This document shows positions 1-9,666 of a stretch of DNA of 64,000 bases, in pieces. Within the stretch, counting starts at the first letter, position 1, and every line of letters starts with the position of its first letter. Position numbers and translations under genes: made by a program. Origin of the DNA: Flaccisagitta enflata (taxonomy: Eukaryota > Chaetognatha > Sagittoidea > Aphragmophora); NCBI GenBank assembly GCA_965153355.1, contig OZ231127.1, positions 49,290,001-49,354,000 of the forward strand. The letters run 5' to 3'. The notes under the pieces are model-generated. The model was not told the DNA's origin. It did no database searches and saw only the letters and a list, made by a program, of their open reading frames with translations.

Positions 1-278
1 AATAAAAAATTTTATGTGAGCATGCAAATACAAGAAAGCATGTCAGTGAGCGTAGTTGGTTGTCTGGTTGAGTGATTTTGAGCATTTCAGCTCATCTAGC
101 TCGTTTGACTCAGCCCTATTTTTCTCTCATTTTCAGTGCAATCAATACATACAATTACACTTGATTTGATCTAACAAAAAAAAAAAAGATTTGCAGTGAC
201 TGAAGACAAAAGCTTGGTGAAAAATGACCAATGCTTACGACTTTTTTCCTTACGGCAACAGCCGCCATTACTGGTACT
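1..278. repeat. Dispersed repeat copy, truncated by the window edge
   Basis: This segment matches 57205-57465 in direct orientation, by eye above 85%. Shared stretches include GGTTGTCTGGTTGAGTG, GATCAATACATACAATT-like sequence and AGCCGCCATTACTGG. The 57 kb copy sits at the end of a small tandem array of ~150 bp units with GAGCATGCAAATA-type starts, so this is probably the last unit of a similar array to the left. No coding potential is seen. Confidence 0.75.
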
Positions 279-660
279 ACACACTTCTAAGCATCCATTG
301 ATTATGGAAGTGCCCATTTTCATCCCTTATTGATTGACATGAAGTTTAATGAAATAAAGAAGAAATAAAGATTCTGTAATTGCCTCCTCCAAAAGACATG
401 AAGCAGTAAATATATTCCCAGGACAGTTAAAGCCGTAACCACGACATGTGATGTTCCAAATTCATGATATAGTTCATTAGTTCGTTTGGGCAAGTTATAG
501 GACTGTTGACAGCAATTATTCAACTAAATCTTTCCACCATCTACCTTTTTCAGCCTAAATTTGTGAAATGTGATATCTTTTTGCCCTATCTTTTGGTCAC
601 TTCGTCAAAGGAAGCCAAAGAAACAGAGGCTTCATGTTTTCTTCAATGAATAGCTGTAGA
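279..660. other. No recognisable feature
   Basis: AT-rich single-copy-looking sequence. A 67-codon open frame on the minus strand (320-523) has no recognisable motif and lies next to repeats, so I do not call it a gene. Confidence 0.5.
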
Positions 661-1875
661 CAGTATGATGGGAGCAATGACGACCTAGACTGGAGGACAG
701 ATTTTAAGTACTATCTTGGAAATAAATATACGGACAGCTGGAGCAAAGTCAGTCTTATCACCCACTGAAGGAAATATTTGTTCAAATGAATTAATTTCTA
801 GTCATTTTATGGTATTTTGATTTATGATCTGCTTCTGTTTTGAGTTTCTATGGAATTGGTTTATGATTTTTCAGCCTAAATCAGTGTATGCTTGATTTCT
901 CAACAAGCATCAAAAAAATGATTTAATTGATTTGGTTTTGTATTGATATTAGATAATTTGAGAGCAATATGTTTAACTGCAGCCTTCAATTTTTTCAACA
1001 GTCAAAAAATTTGTAAAAAATGTGATCTAACGAGGCCAAGCAAAATGATTTTGGTCAATCCGTTTAGATTTTAGAGCTCTTTCAACATAGGTTGTCTTAA
1101 GAAGATTTGAACGGAAAACCTCAAAATATGATCTTGGCAAAATGACGGTTTCTCTTCAAAATAATGTCAAATGAAAACGGTTTGAGCTACTGACCTCCGC
1201 CTGGTCTTGAATGGAAGATATTTTGTCATAGTTTGTTGATCTTCTTTCATTTTTGAATTGGTTTTTGCAGTTTGGCTGCTATAATGATGGTTAGGTGTCC
1301 GTATATTTATTTCCAAGATAGTACCCTAATTTTATTTGTATTATAAAATATTTGAGATCTTGGCTTATTAAAGGTTGCTCTATTGAGAGAAAATATTTGC
1401 ATTTCTCAAATCTTAACTTGCGACTTGACCTCATCAAAACTTCACTTTCTGGAGTTCTAACCTATTTTCATAGATCAGGTGGAAAATTTTATATAGTTTT
1501 GAAAAAAAAATCAGTTAAATTGGTCCATCTTTACAGGTTTTATGGCTACTTTAAGTTTTGCCCGAAAGCTAATTTGCATGATTTTTGTTTATTAAAAATA
1601 ACTGTAAAACCTGTAAAAATGGTCCGAATGAGCTGATTTTTTTTCTCAAAACTATTTAAAATTTTTTTGTTTGATCTAATGTAATAGGTTAGAACCTTGA
1701 AAAATGAAGTCTGGATGAGGTCAAGTCACAAGTTGTAGTTCAAGAGACACAAATGCATTCACTCAATAGCGCTACCTTTAATTAGCCTAGATCTCAAATA
1801 TTTTATAACAAAAATAAAATTAGGATACTTAAAGTCTATCTTCCAGTCTAGGTCGTCATTGCTCCCATCGTACTG
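661..1875. mobile_element. TA-MITE with CAGT termini, interrupted by a second MITE
   Basis: Terminal inverted repeats of ~50 bp begin CAGTATGATGGGAGCAATG and end in the complement, CATTGCTCCCATCGTACTG. A second, uninterrupted copy lies at 42587-43188 (602 bp) with perfect TA on both sides. Removing the 711-1321 insertion from this copy also leaves ~600 bp. CAGT ends plus a TA target duplication point to a Tc1/mariner-type non-autonomous element. The right flank is TA; on the left the TA is displaced by two bases (TAGA). No transposase is present. Confidence 0.8.
711..1321. mobile_element. Nested TA-flanked MITE, 611 bp
   Basis: Inverted termini CTATCTTGGAAATAAATA and its complement TATTTATTTCCAAGATAG, each followed inward by ACGGAC/GTCCGT. 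TA lies directly outside both ends (709-710 and 1322-1323), the duplication expected for a Tc1/mariner-type insertion. It sits in the left arm of the older 661-1875 element, so it is younger than that element. Around 1175-1225 it carries an internal module (GTTTGAGCTAC ... CTGGTCTTGAATGG) also seen in other TA-MITEs of this window. Confidence 0.8.
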
Positions 1876-1961
1876 TAGCTCTGGAGAAAAAAAATGATAT
1901 GACGCATTCTGTGCGAGATTGCATTTGGTCAAGAGAATTGCTTTTTCTCATTTATAGACAT

Positions 1962-2204
<243 letters not shown>

Positions 2205-2315
2205 ATTGGAGGGGTTGGTTATAATCAACCTGCTGTTGATAGGATGACAAAATAATAGAAGATAAAGCTGATTGAAGATATTTGAGTTTCGAGGATTTAA
2301 ATCAGTTTCACTCCT

Positions 2316-2321
2316 TTTATT
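2316..2321 (-). terminator. Candidate polyadenylation signal in the LTR
   Basis: AATAAA on the minus strand, ~120 bases before the inner end of the LTR, repeated at 9507-9512 in the 5' LTR. Position within the LTR is plausible for the R/U5 boundary. No other support. Confidence 0.3.
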
Positions 2322-2388
2322 TTGCTGAGGTTATCAATTTCAAACGGGAGCAATCGGGAATTGTGATTGTAGTCGAGTTGCGGGATTC

Positions 2389-2390
<2 letters not shown>

Positions 2391-2475
<85 letters not shown>
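2391..2475. repeat. (GA)n microsatellite inside the 3' LTR
   Basis: 85 bp of uninterrupted GA. The matching tract at 9581-9664 in the 5' LTR differs in junction and length, while the surrounding LTR sequence is unchanged, so the repeat has drifted since insertion or during reverse transcription. Confidence 0.97.
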
Positions 2476-2478
<3 letters not shown>

Positions 2479-2997
2479 TCTTATCTCTTTTAAGTATCTA
2501 TCTGTAGTTATAACCAAACTGCAGAATTAAGCGTCTTTGTTTCCACAATTTATCGACGGAGAATTGCAGAGATTTAATTTCCCTTTTTTCCACGAAAGGG
2601 AGAAAATAAAAGTCCAGAGTTCTTTTCTTTACGAAGGATTTAATGTAAGTGAATCATTCCAAATTTCAATTAAACAAGAAAACATAAATTAGAAAGAAAA
2701 AGTTATTACAAAAAGAAAGATTACATTTTTGTCGGCAACAATTGTTATTCTTAGGCGGCATTGGAATAAAGACTGAAATAAAGACGAAGGCCGCCAAACT
2801 GAGAAGGCAATGTGATTCTTACGAAAAGGAGAAAATGAGAATTGACCAGTCAAAAGGGAATGTGACTTTTAAAAAGGGAGAAAGAATACGTTGAGAAAAC
2901 TGACGAAGGACAAATTCTTAATACAGTATGAATTATCAAAAGTGCTTTTACAGAGATACAGTTTCTTTTCTCTAAATTGCTAATCGCGTTTTTTATA

Positions 2998-3115
2998 TTC
3001 GGCCCCAAAAAACCGATTTGAGGTTTTTTCAAAAAAGATACAAGAATACAAAAATACAACAATTGATTAAATATTTGATTAACGTTGATCTAAAAACAAA
3101 AGTTAGACATCACAA
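2998..3115 (-). other. 3' untranslated region between ORF and 3' LTR
   Basis: 118 bp between the stop codon and the LTR. The bases next to the LTR on the element strand read GGTTTTTTGGGGCCGAA, which is not a canonical purine-rich polypurine tract. The only purine run is GGGG. Either priming uses an unusual site or the LTR edge is a few bases away from where I placed it. Confidence 0.6.
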
Positions 3116-6100
3116 TTAATCTTCACATCCTTCGAGTAAGACCAAATTCTGTATTGGTCTCTTGATTGTTTTTCCTTTGTTATCTTGAAGTGTGACAGAA
3201 CGAACATGTCCATCACGACCTACATGAGTTTCCTTAACCCTAGCTAAGGGCCAAAGATGACGTTTGAGATTTTCTTTCTTGAGAAGAACAAGAGATCCAG
3301 GAGTGATGTTTTTCGATCCTTGATGCCACTTTTGACGTGGTTGAAGCGTGGGTACGTACTCATTTACCCATCGTTTTGTCCAATTCTCCTGAAGACTTTT
3401 GAGATACTTCAGTCTTGCAGAGAATGCCATTTTGGACGGAGGAATGTCCGGCCATGGGTCCGTCGGTTGTTGAAGAGGTCTGCCGATAAGCATCTCAGCA
3501 GGAGTAAGCGGAACTTGATCCGGGTCATCCACTATTGGTGTAAGTGGACGGGAGTTGATTTGCTCTTCAATTCGAATGATGAGCGTCGCAAGTTCCTTGT
3601 CGGTGATGAGAGATTGTCCTAAAACTTTCTTCATCGGAGTTTTGATGCTTCTCACAAGGCGTTCCCAGAAGCCTCCCCACCAAGGTGCTGCAGGTGGATT
3701 GAACTGCCAAATGACATCAGGCAATTCCTTTGCTGCCTTTTTGAACGTTGAAGCATTATCGCTGTAGACGTTGAGAGGTTTTCCTCGTCGACAGGAAAAA
3801 CGCGCGAATGCCATCAAAAATTCTTCAGTGGACTGATCATTTACAATCTCCAAATGTACACCACGGGTTGATGCACAAGTAAAGAGGCAAATCCAACGCT
3901 TCTCTGCTTGAGAAGTTGCATCTCTCCTTGGTTTGATGAGAAGAGGTCCAGCGTAATCGAGTCCGACATGAGAGAAAGGTGGCAACGCCGTTTTCCTGAA
4001 ATCTGGTAAATCAGCCATCAGTTGTTGACACATTGGCTTGTTGATCCGTTTGCATGTTATGCAAGATTGTGTTTCGGCCTTCACGGTTGTCATTCCTTTG
4101 ATGACCCAATATTTTTGACGCAGAATTGCCAACGTCTGGTTTGATCCCGTATGAAGATTTGAGATGTGAACATCTCTGATGAGAAGTCGGGTGAGATGGG
4201 ATTTGTTTGGAAGAATGATGATGTTTTTGTTCACTCTTCCACTCATTTTGATCAAACCATCTTCCAAGATTGGATTGAATTGGATCAATCGAGAGTTTCG
4301 TGGAATGGCACGATTCTTCTGAAGGCATTCATATTCTTCAGAAAAGAAAGTTTTTTGCTCTTGGCTGATGAGCTTTGCTAATGCCCTTTTCCGCTGTTGA
4401 GCAATCGAGTCATTCACCCTCGCCCCCAAAGGGCTACAAAAGCGAATCACGTACATCATGATCCGCACCAGTTTTTCCAAAGAGCTGTAACGTTCCAAAC
4501 TGATGACAGGTTCACGAACCTGTGTGATATTTACTGCCACTTTCCTTTGTTCAATATCTGGCTTTTCCATCACAGGCTGATTTGGCCAATCACCTGTTTT
4601 GATGAATTCAGGGCCCTCAATCCAAAGCTTGGATTGTTTTTCATCCAGAGGCCAAATGCCCCTGGATGGGATATCTGCAGGGTTGTCGTCTCCAGGCACC
4701 CACATGCATTTAACGCCATGACTGCCGCATGTTCGTTGGATTTCCGCAATCCTGTTCCCAACGAAAGGTTTGTAGCATGCTGAAGAAGATTCGATCCACC
4801 CAAGCGTAATAGTAGAATCTGTCCACAAGAAAGTCTCAATCCCAGATTTGAAAACTTCCTCGTGGAGAAAGGCAAGTAAGCGTGAGCCTAACACTGCTCC
4901 CAGCAACTCCATGCGGGGGAGTGAGACAACTTTGATGGGCTTTACTCTTGTCTTGGACATGAGAAAGCAAGAGCCTCTCTCAGAAAATGCATATGCAACA
5001 GCGGCATATGCTGATTCACTGGCATCTACAAAGATGTGAAGAACAGTAGGGTTGCCAAAGAACCGAGGAATTTCAAAGTCAACAACAGTTGCTTTTCTGA
5101 ATTCTTCCACTTCACGCTTCAACTCATCAGATAGAAGCTGGTCCCAATCAGAACCTAGTTGCCATATCTTCTGCATTATCATCTTCCCCTTGCAGATAAG
5201 AGGGCTCCTGCCACCAATAGGGTCCCAGAAGGAGGCGATTTTTTGCAAAAATTCCCTCTTGGTGGTTGGAGTTTTGTCCCACTCTTTGTTGGGGACGCGG
5301 AGAGAGTCATGATTTGTATGCCACTGCAAGCCAAGAACTGCAGCTTCTTCACTATCATCAGTCCCCTCAATCATGCTCAACAACTCCTTGTTGTTGCTGT
5401 TGATTTTGTGCACTTTCATGTGCATAGACCCAAAAAAGTCTTTGATTTGAGTGAGAATATCAACACCATCATCAACTGAATCGCATCCTCCAGGCACATC
5501 GTTCATGTAGAGCTCGTTTTCGACAAATTCACAAGCTTTTGGGAATTTTTGTTGGATGTCATCATGCTGAGCGTGGTATTCGCAAGTTGCCATGGACAGG
5601 AATGGAGATGAAGACTCACCGAACATCACACTAGTTTGGCGAGCTATCCCCTTGGGTGTGATGATGCGATGAAGGTCTTGCTGTTCAACTGGTATCTTTA
5701 TCTGCCAAAACATCTTTTTGACATCAGACACGAATGCAATTTTTCGTGAACGAAAGCGTAGAATTGATCCAACAATATCTGGCAATAAATTTGGCCCAAC
5801 ATGTTGAGCGCTGTTCAGGGAAATGCCAAATTTACCCTTGAATGAGGCATTTTTCACAATCCTCACGGGTGTTGTTGGGTGGCCTGGCCTAAGCACCAAG
5901 TGCCAAGGTAGGTAGTGGACACCTCCAGCTGGAGTGTCAGCATCAGAGACCAGTTCTAGAACACCAAGATCAAACTGTTCATCAAAAATCTTTTGAACAG
6001 TAGCTCTTTTTTCTGGGTCATTCTTCAGAATAGCTTGCTGTTTCCAATACAGAGCTCTTGTTGGTACAAAGTTGTCTGACAACTTTTTCACCTCTTCCTT

Positions 6101-8683
6101 GTAAGGAATTTTGACCATGTACTGCTGGTTCACATCATCATAAGTGATGGTCTTCTTGAACTCTTCATGTACCTTTTCATCAACAAGATTTTTGATTTTG
6201 GAGTTTGGATTCGGGCATTCTTCCAATTTCCAAAATTTCTCCAAGACATTTTCCAATGCCACAACCTGTGTCAGGTTCGTTGATGTAAAGCGTGACGCGT
6301 TTTGTCTTATACTACCTGATAAGACCCAACCAAACAAAGTTTGGATTGCACATGGCTCTCCTGGGTTACCAACTCTCTTGTTTCCAGTCTGTATGTGATC
6401 AGCATATTCATTGCCAATTAGCAACTCAACTTCAGTTGCATCACGTGGATAATCATCTGCAAACTTAATGTCCGCCAAATGAGGATATTCTGTGCAAGGA
6501 TCAAGTCTGATTGCATCCATATCAACTGTGAGTTTCTCTGCTGGAGAGACCACCGCTTCCATCTCACAGTAACGGTTATCCTTGGTGCAAAGACTGATCT
6601 TGACCACATCATAAAGTTCAGGTGCACGGTGTTCACCTGAAAATGCTGTTGCAACAGCAAGCAGCACTCGTCTTACCACGGGCAATTTCAACATTTTTGC
6701 AGTTTTTTGCAAAATCCATGTGGTCTGAGAACCATCATCAATGACTGACCGAATCGTCAAATTTGGTCTTTCTCTCGGAACAGCTTTGAAGTTCTTCAAA
6801 ACTGTCAGTCCCTCTTTCTTTTGAGGCGCATGATGAAGTGAATTACAGCAAGTTTTCACGGCTGGCGATGACTCAGGTTTGGAGACTGTTGTTGATGAAA
6901 CAGTAAATGTTGATGTCGGAGATGCAGCCTTTGCATCATCACTCATGGGTGGTTTTCCCCAGTGCAGGAGTGTGTGGTGAGGTTTTTGGCACACTCTGCA
7001 CTTGATTGGTGACTTACAAGTCTTTGGGAAATGATCTTTGGTGATTGGCATCAAACATTTTTGACAATGCTTCTTTTTGAAGATGAAATCAGACCTTTCC
7101 TTTGGTGAAAGTTTTTTGAATTTTTCGCAATTGAAAATTCTGTGATCTCTGTCACAACAGAAGCATGTCACCTCTCTACTCGCAGTAGTGAGCATCAATG
7201 TAGTCTTTGCTCGTGTGTCTTTGTTTTTTGCATCAGTTTTTTGCTCTGATGCTGTGCCATAACATTGCAGTTTTTCATGCAAAAAGTCCAGCAGCTTTTT
7301 TGTTGAAAATGAATCATCATCATTGATCTCCTCGCGCCATTTTTGCAAAATTTCCTTTGACATGAGTTCTTCAACAAAGGGTACTATTATCCAAGACCCA
7401 TTGTCCATGTCTATGCCATACTCAGCCAGACATCTCATTGAGGTTTCCAAGGTTGTAAGGAATGGTTTGATGTTGTCGGTTTCGAATGGTTTGAGGTTCA
7501 AAATGTTTTTGACATGTGACTGTTGAACCAATCTGGGTTTTCCAAACATTTCTTTGAGAAATTTTTTGAAATGGTCATAATTGACATCGGTTATGTTGTA
7601 CCCATCTGCCAGTTTCTTGGCTTCACCAACACAAGCATCCTTTAAGTAAAGGAGTTTTTCCACATTTGCCAAATCAGTGCGCTTATCAATGAGAGATTCG
7701 AATGAGTTCCAAAATGCTTGGTACTCAGCTGGAGATTTCCCATAAAATTTTGGGATCTCTATTTTGGGTGTTTTTGCATGATGGGATGTAGCAGGGGTTG
7801 TAGAGGGAGAGGGAACTGTGTTGGTTGCCACTGAAGGATTTAGAATTTCATCGGCATCTGTAATGGCAGCTGATGCTTTTTCAATCCAGGACTCTCCTAG
7901 TTCCATATCTGCAGCCATAGCATCATCATCATAAAATGCCCAAATTTCACTATCTTTCTTCTCCAACTCTTTCAGAGTCTCTGAGAGGTTGGCTCTGGAA
8001 TTTGCAACGGAAAACTTTTTACCAGAGTCTATATCTTTTGTCAATTTGTTGACAGTTCGTGTTATTTGGCCACGGATTGACCTTCTTTCCAATTTTTTCG
8101 TTTCCAACAGGTCTTTCTGTGCCTGTGGAAGTTTAGATTCACAATTCGTGATAGCATCCATGGTGTGAAGATTTGTAGGGGTTGAATGGGGGTTATCGTT
8201 TATCTCTTCCTCTTCAGATTTGAATGCAGATTCAGAATCTGAATCTTCAGTTGAAGATAACTGGATCTCTTCCCTCTCTTCCTCACTAGGAGGGTGAGGT
8301 TCACTTTCGTTCTCTAATTGTCTATACCGTTCCACAAATTCTTCACCTGTTGCAAGTGCACGTATAGCAGCAGTTGAGTAATCACCAATTACTTTCGAAT
8401 GAGCTTCTCGGAGTGATTCAGGGAAGAATTCTACTTCTTCATCAACACAAGAACTCAGTGTGTGAAATTCTGCTGACAACAATGTTGTTACAGGACCTAG
8501 AATGGCTCGCGCAAATCTTCCAGGATGTTTTCGTGAATATTTTTCTACTTCTTTTATAAAGTGATCAACTTCTTTCTGAGCTTTTTTCCTTTTATTAACC
8601 AAATGGTTCAATTTCTGTCTTTCTATCGTAGAAAGAGTTTTTTCCCATTCGGCAATCTTTGTTTTAGCTTGTATGAGGTCCAT
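3116..8683 (-). CDS. BEL/Pao gag-pol polyprotein, 1855 aa
   Basis: Encodes the capsid and replication enzymes of the retrotransposon in one open frame. In order: charged N-terminal region (1-300); DUF1759-type gag homology beginning PKIEIPKFYGKS (306-317); CX2CX3HX4C zinc knuckle (C507, C510, H514, C519) followed by a second Cys/His cluster (540-574); retropepsin motif IDDGSQ (648-653); RT with first catalytic Asp D987; Pao/A17 region with DPIG (1154-1157); RNase H residues D1220, E1259, D1289, D1337; integrase H2C2 zinc finger (H1506, H1511, C1541, C1544) and DDE core D1576, D1642, E1674; DUF5641-like tail from ~1770. Integrase D-to-E spacing is short (31 residues between). The RT box is YMND (1059-1062), Asn replacing the first Asp of YxDD. 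ATG at 8683 is preceded by an in-frame TAG eight codons upstream, so this start is favoured. Confidence 0.95.
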   Translation of the reverse strand: MDLIQAKTKIAEWEKTLSTIERQKLNHLVNKRKKAQKEVDHFIKEVEKYSRKHPGRFARAILGPVTTLLSAEFHTLSSCVDEEVEFFPESLREAHSKVIGDYSTAAIRALATGEEFVERYRQLENESEPHPPSEEEREEIQLSSTEDSDSESAFKSEEEEINDNPHSTPTNLHTMDAITNCESKLPQAQKDLLETKKLERRSIRGQITRTVNKLTKDIDSGKKFSVANSRANLSETLKELEKKDSEIWAFYDDDAMAADMELGESWIEKASAAITDADEILNPSVATNTVPSPSTTPATSHHAKTPKIEIPKFYGKSPAEYQAFWNSFESLIDKRTDLANVEKLLYLKDACVGEAKKLADGYNITDVNYDHFKKFLKEMFGKPRLVQQSHVKNILNLKPFETDNIKPFLTTLETSMRCLAEYGIDMDNGSWIIVPFVEELMSKEILQKWREEINDDDSFSTKKLLDFLHEKLQCYGTASEQKTDAKNKDTRAKTTLMLTTASREVTCFCCDRDHRIFNCEKFKKLSPKERSDFIFKKKHCQKCLMPITKDHFPKTCKSPIKCRVCQKPHHTLLHWGKPPMSDDAKAASPTSTFTVSSTTVSKPESSPAVKTCCNSLHHAPQKKEGLTVLKNFKAVPRERPNLTIRSVIDDGSQTTWILQKTAKMLKLPVVRRVLLAVATAFSGEHRAPELYDVVKISLCTKDNRYCEMEAVVSPAEKLTVDMDAIRLDPCTEYPHLADIKFADDYPRDATEVELLIGNEYADHIQTGNKRVGNPGEPCAIQTLFGWVLSGSIRQNASRFTSTNLTQVVALENVLEKFWKLEECPNPNSKIKNLVDEKVHEEFKKTITYDDVNQQYMVKIPYKEEVKKLSDNFVPTRALYWKQQAILKNDPEKRATVQKIFDEQFDLGVLELVSDADTPAGGVHYLPWHLVLRPGHPTTPVRIVKNASFKGKFGISLNSAQHVGPNLLPDIVGSILRFRSRKIAFVSDVKKMFWQIKIPVEQQDLHRIITPKGIARQTSVMFGESSSPFLSMATCEYHAQHDDIQQKFPKACEFVENELYMNDVPGGCDSVDDGVDILTQIKDFFGSMHMKVHKINSNNKELLSMIEGTDDSEEAAVLGLQWHTNHDSLRVPNKEWDKTPTTKREFLQKIASFWDPIGGRSPLICKGKMIMQKIWQLGSDWDQLLSDELKREVEEFRKATVVDFEIPRFFGNPTVLHIFVDASESAYAAVAYAFSERGSCFLMSKTRVKPIKVVSLPRMELLGAVLGSRLLAFLHEEVFKSGIETFLWTDSTITLGWIESSSACYKPFVGNRIAEIQRTCGSHGVKCMWVPGDDNPADIPSRGIWPLDEKQSKLWIEGPEFIKTGDWPNQPVMEKPDIEQRKVAVNITQVREPVISLERYSSLEKLVRIMMYVIRFCSPLGARVNDSIAQQRKRALAKLISQEQKTFFSEEYECLQKNRAIPRNSRLIQFNPILEDGLIKMSGRVNKNIIILPNKSHLTRLLIRDVHISNLHTGSNQTLAILRQKYWVIKGMTTVKAETQSCITCKRINKPMCQQLMADLPDFRKTALPPFSHVGLDYAGPLLIKPRRDATSQAEKRWICLFTCASTRGVHLEIVNDQSTEEFLMAFARFSCRRGKPLNVYSDNASTFKKAAKELPDVIWQFNPPAAPWWGGFWERLVRSIKTPMKKVLGQSLITDKELATLIIRIEEQINSRPLTPIVDDPDQVPLTPAEMLIGRPLQQPTDPWPDIPPSKMAFSARLKYLKSLQENWTKRWVNEYVPTLQPRQKWHQGSKNITPGSLVLLKKENLKRHLWPLARVKETHVGRDGHVRSVTLQDNKGKTIKRPIQNLVLLEGCED

Positions 8684-8771
8684 GTAACCGCTAGTTACTG
8701 TTAACCATGGCTAAAACAATTTTGAGATCAACTTCCACAATCGAAAATCCAACTTTGGATTATTTTGATAA

Positions 8772-9321
8772 ATCTCAACCTCTGTGAGATATTAATTGGT
8801 CTTTAGACCTTTCTTCCAATTAAGCCCGCCTGGCTTGTTTTTTATCTCAACCCCTGTGAGATATAAATAGGTCAATTCTTTAAGACCTTCTTCCCAATTA
8901 AGCCTGCCTGGCTTATTTCTTTATCTCAACCCCTGTGAGATAAAACTGGTCAGTACAATTGACTCAATATTCAGACCAGATTCCCCCAGGAATTTTCCAA
9001 CTGGTCAATCTCAACACCTGTGAGAAATTGGTCAATTTCACCACTTCCTATATCACCACTTCCAAAATCACCACTTCCAAATTCACCACTTCCTAATTCA
9101 CCACTTCCAAATTCACCACTTTCAATTTGTGGCTCGTGAAGCACACTTTTTGTCTCCTTGGGTACTCGCAAAGTACTTTTTCTTCTTCCAAGTGGCTCGT
9201 AAAGCACACCAATGGTTTTTGTTCTCCTGCAAGTGACTCGTAAAGTGCACTTGTTCCAATGTGACCACTATAGTCCGCCTGACTATGTTCCTATGTGATC
9301 ACAATAGTCCGCCTGACTATT
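8772..9321 (-). promoter_or_regulatory. Array of small RNA hairpins with constant loops
   Basis: Plus-strand reading. Type 1: AAGCC-CGCCT-GGCTT (8822-8836), TAAGCC-TGCCT-GGCTTA (8899-8915), ATAGTC-CGCCT-GACTAT (9270-9286), AATAGTC-CGCCT-GACTATT (9303-9321). Type 2: ATCTCA...TGAGAT with a 7-base loop ending CTG (8772-8790, 8844-8862, 8923-8941, degenerate 9008-9025). Type 3: GCT-CGTGA-AGC (9132-9142), GTACT-CGCAA-AGTAC (9162-9176), GCT-CGTAA-AGC (9195-9205), and AAGTGACT-CGTAA-AGTGCACTT (9231-9252, one bulge). Stems differ between copies while loops stay nearly fixed. Role inferred only: packaging, dimerisation or translation control of the retrotransposon RNA. Confidence 0.6.
9041..9122 (-). 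repeat. 15 bp tandem array, encodes GSGEF-like repeats
   Basis: Units of TTCACCACTTCCAAA type repeat five to six times with small changes. Read on the minus strand in the 9207-8971 frame they give repeats such as GSGEF, GSGEL, GSGDF and GSGDI, so the 15-base period preserves the frame. Translation is not shown. Confidence 0.75.
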
Positions 9322-9370
9322 TTTCACATCCAATTCTGGCCTGCTTGAAATTGAATGAAAAGTTGGAAGA

Positions 9371-9388
9371 TCAAATGAAGGGACGCCA
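9371..9388 (-). promoter_or_regulatory. Primer-binding site
   Basis: Immediately inside the 5' LTR the element strand reads TGGCGTCCCTTCATTTGA. TGG pairs with the CCA end of a tRNA, as expected for a minus-strand primer site. I could not assign the tRNA with confidence. Confidence 0.7.
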
Positions 9389-9578
9389 TAAAATAATTGC
9401 AGGGGTTGGTTATAATCAACCTGCTGTTGATAGGATGACAAAATAATAGAAGATAAAGCTGATTGAAGATATTTGAGTTTCGAGGATTTAAATCAGTTTC
9501 ACTCCTTTTATTTTGCTGAGGTTATCAATTTCAAACGGGAGCAATCGGGAATTGTGATTGTAGTCGAGTTGCGGGATT

Positions 9579-9666
<88 letters not shown>

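Larger units (their letters stand above)
8684..9388 (-). other. Retrotransposon leader between primer site and ORF
   Basis: About 700 bp of unusually ordered sequence. From the 5' side it contains two TAGTC hairpins (9270-9321), a group of CTCG-loop hairpins (9129-9252), a 15 bp tandem array (9041-9122), and a set of ATCTCA and AAGCC hairpins (8772-9025). A five-codon upstream ORF (ATGG...TAG) ends just before the main start. A minus-strand open frame at 9207-8971 runs through the 15 bp array; it could be a short leader peptide but has no family match that I know. Confidence 0.75.

Noticed and set aside
1352-1636. 94-codon plus-strand frame
   Set aside because: Lies within the palindromic interior of a TA-MITE; no transposase motif.
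3257-6398. Plus-strand open frames opposite the retrotransposon ORF
   Set aside because: They are shadows of the gag-pol frame, which has ordered catalytic motifs; the shadows have none.
8971-9207. GSGEF repeats as a structural (silk-like) protein gene
   Set aside because: Only five or six units within a retrotransposon leader, no signal peptide and no host gene context; kept as a tandem repeat.
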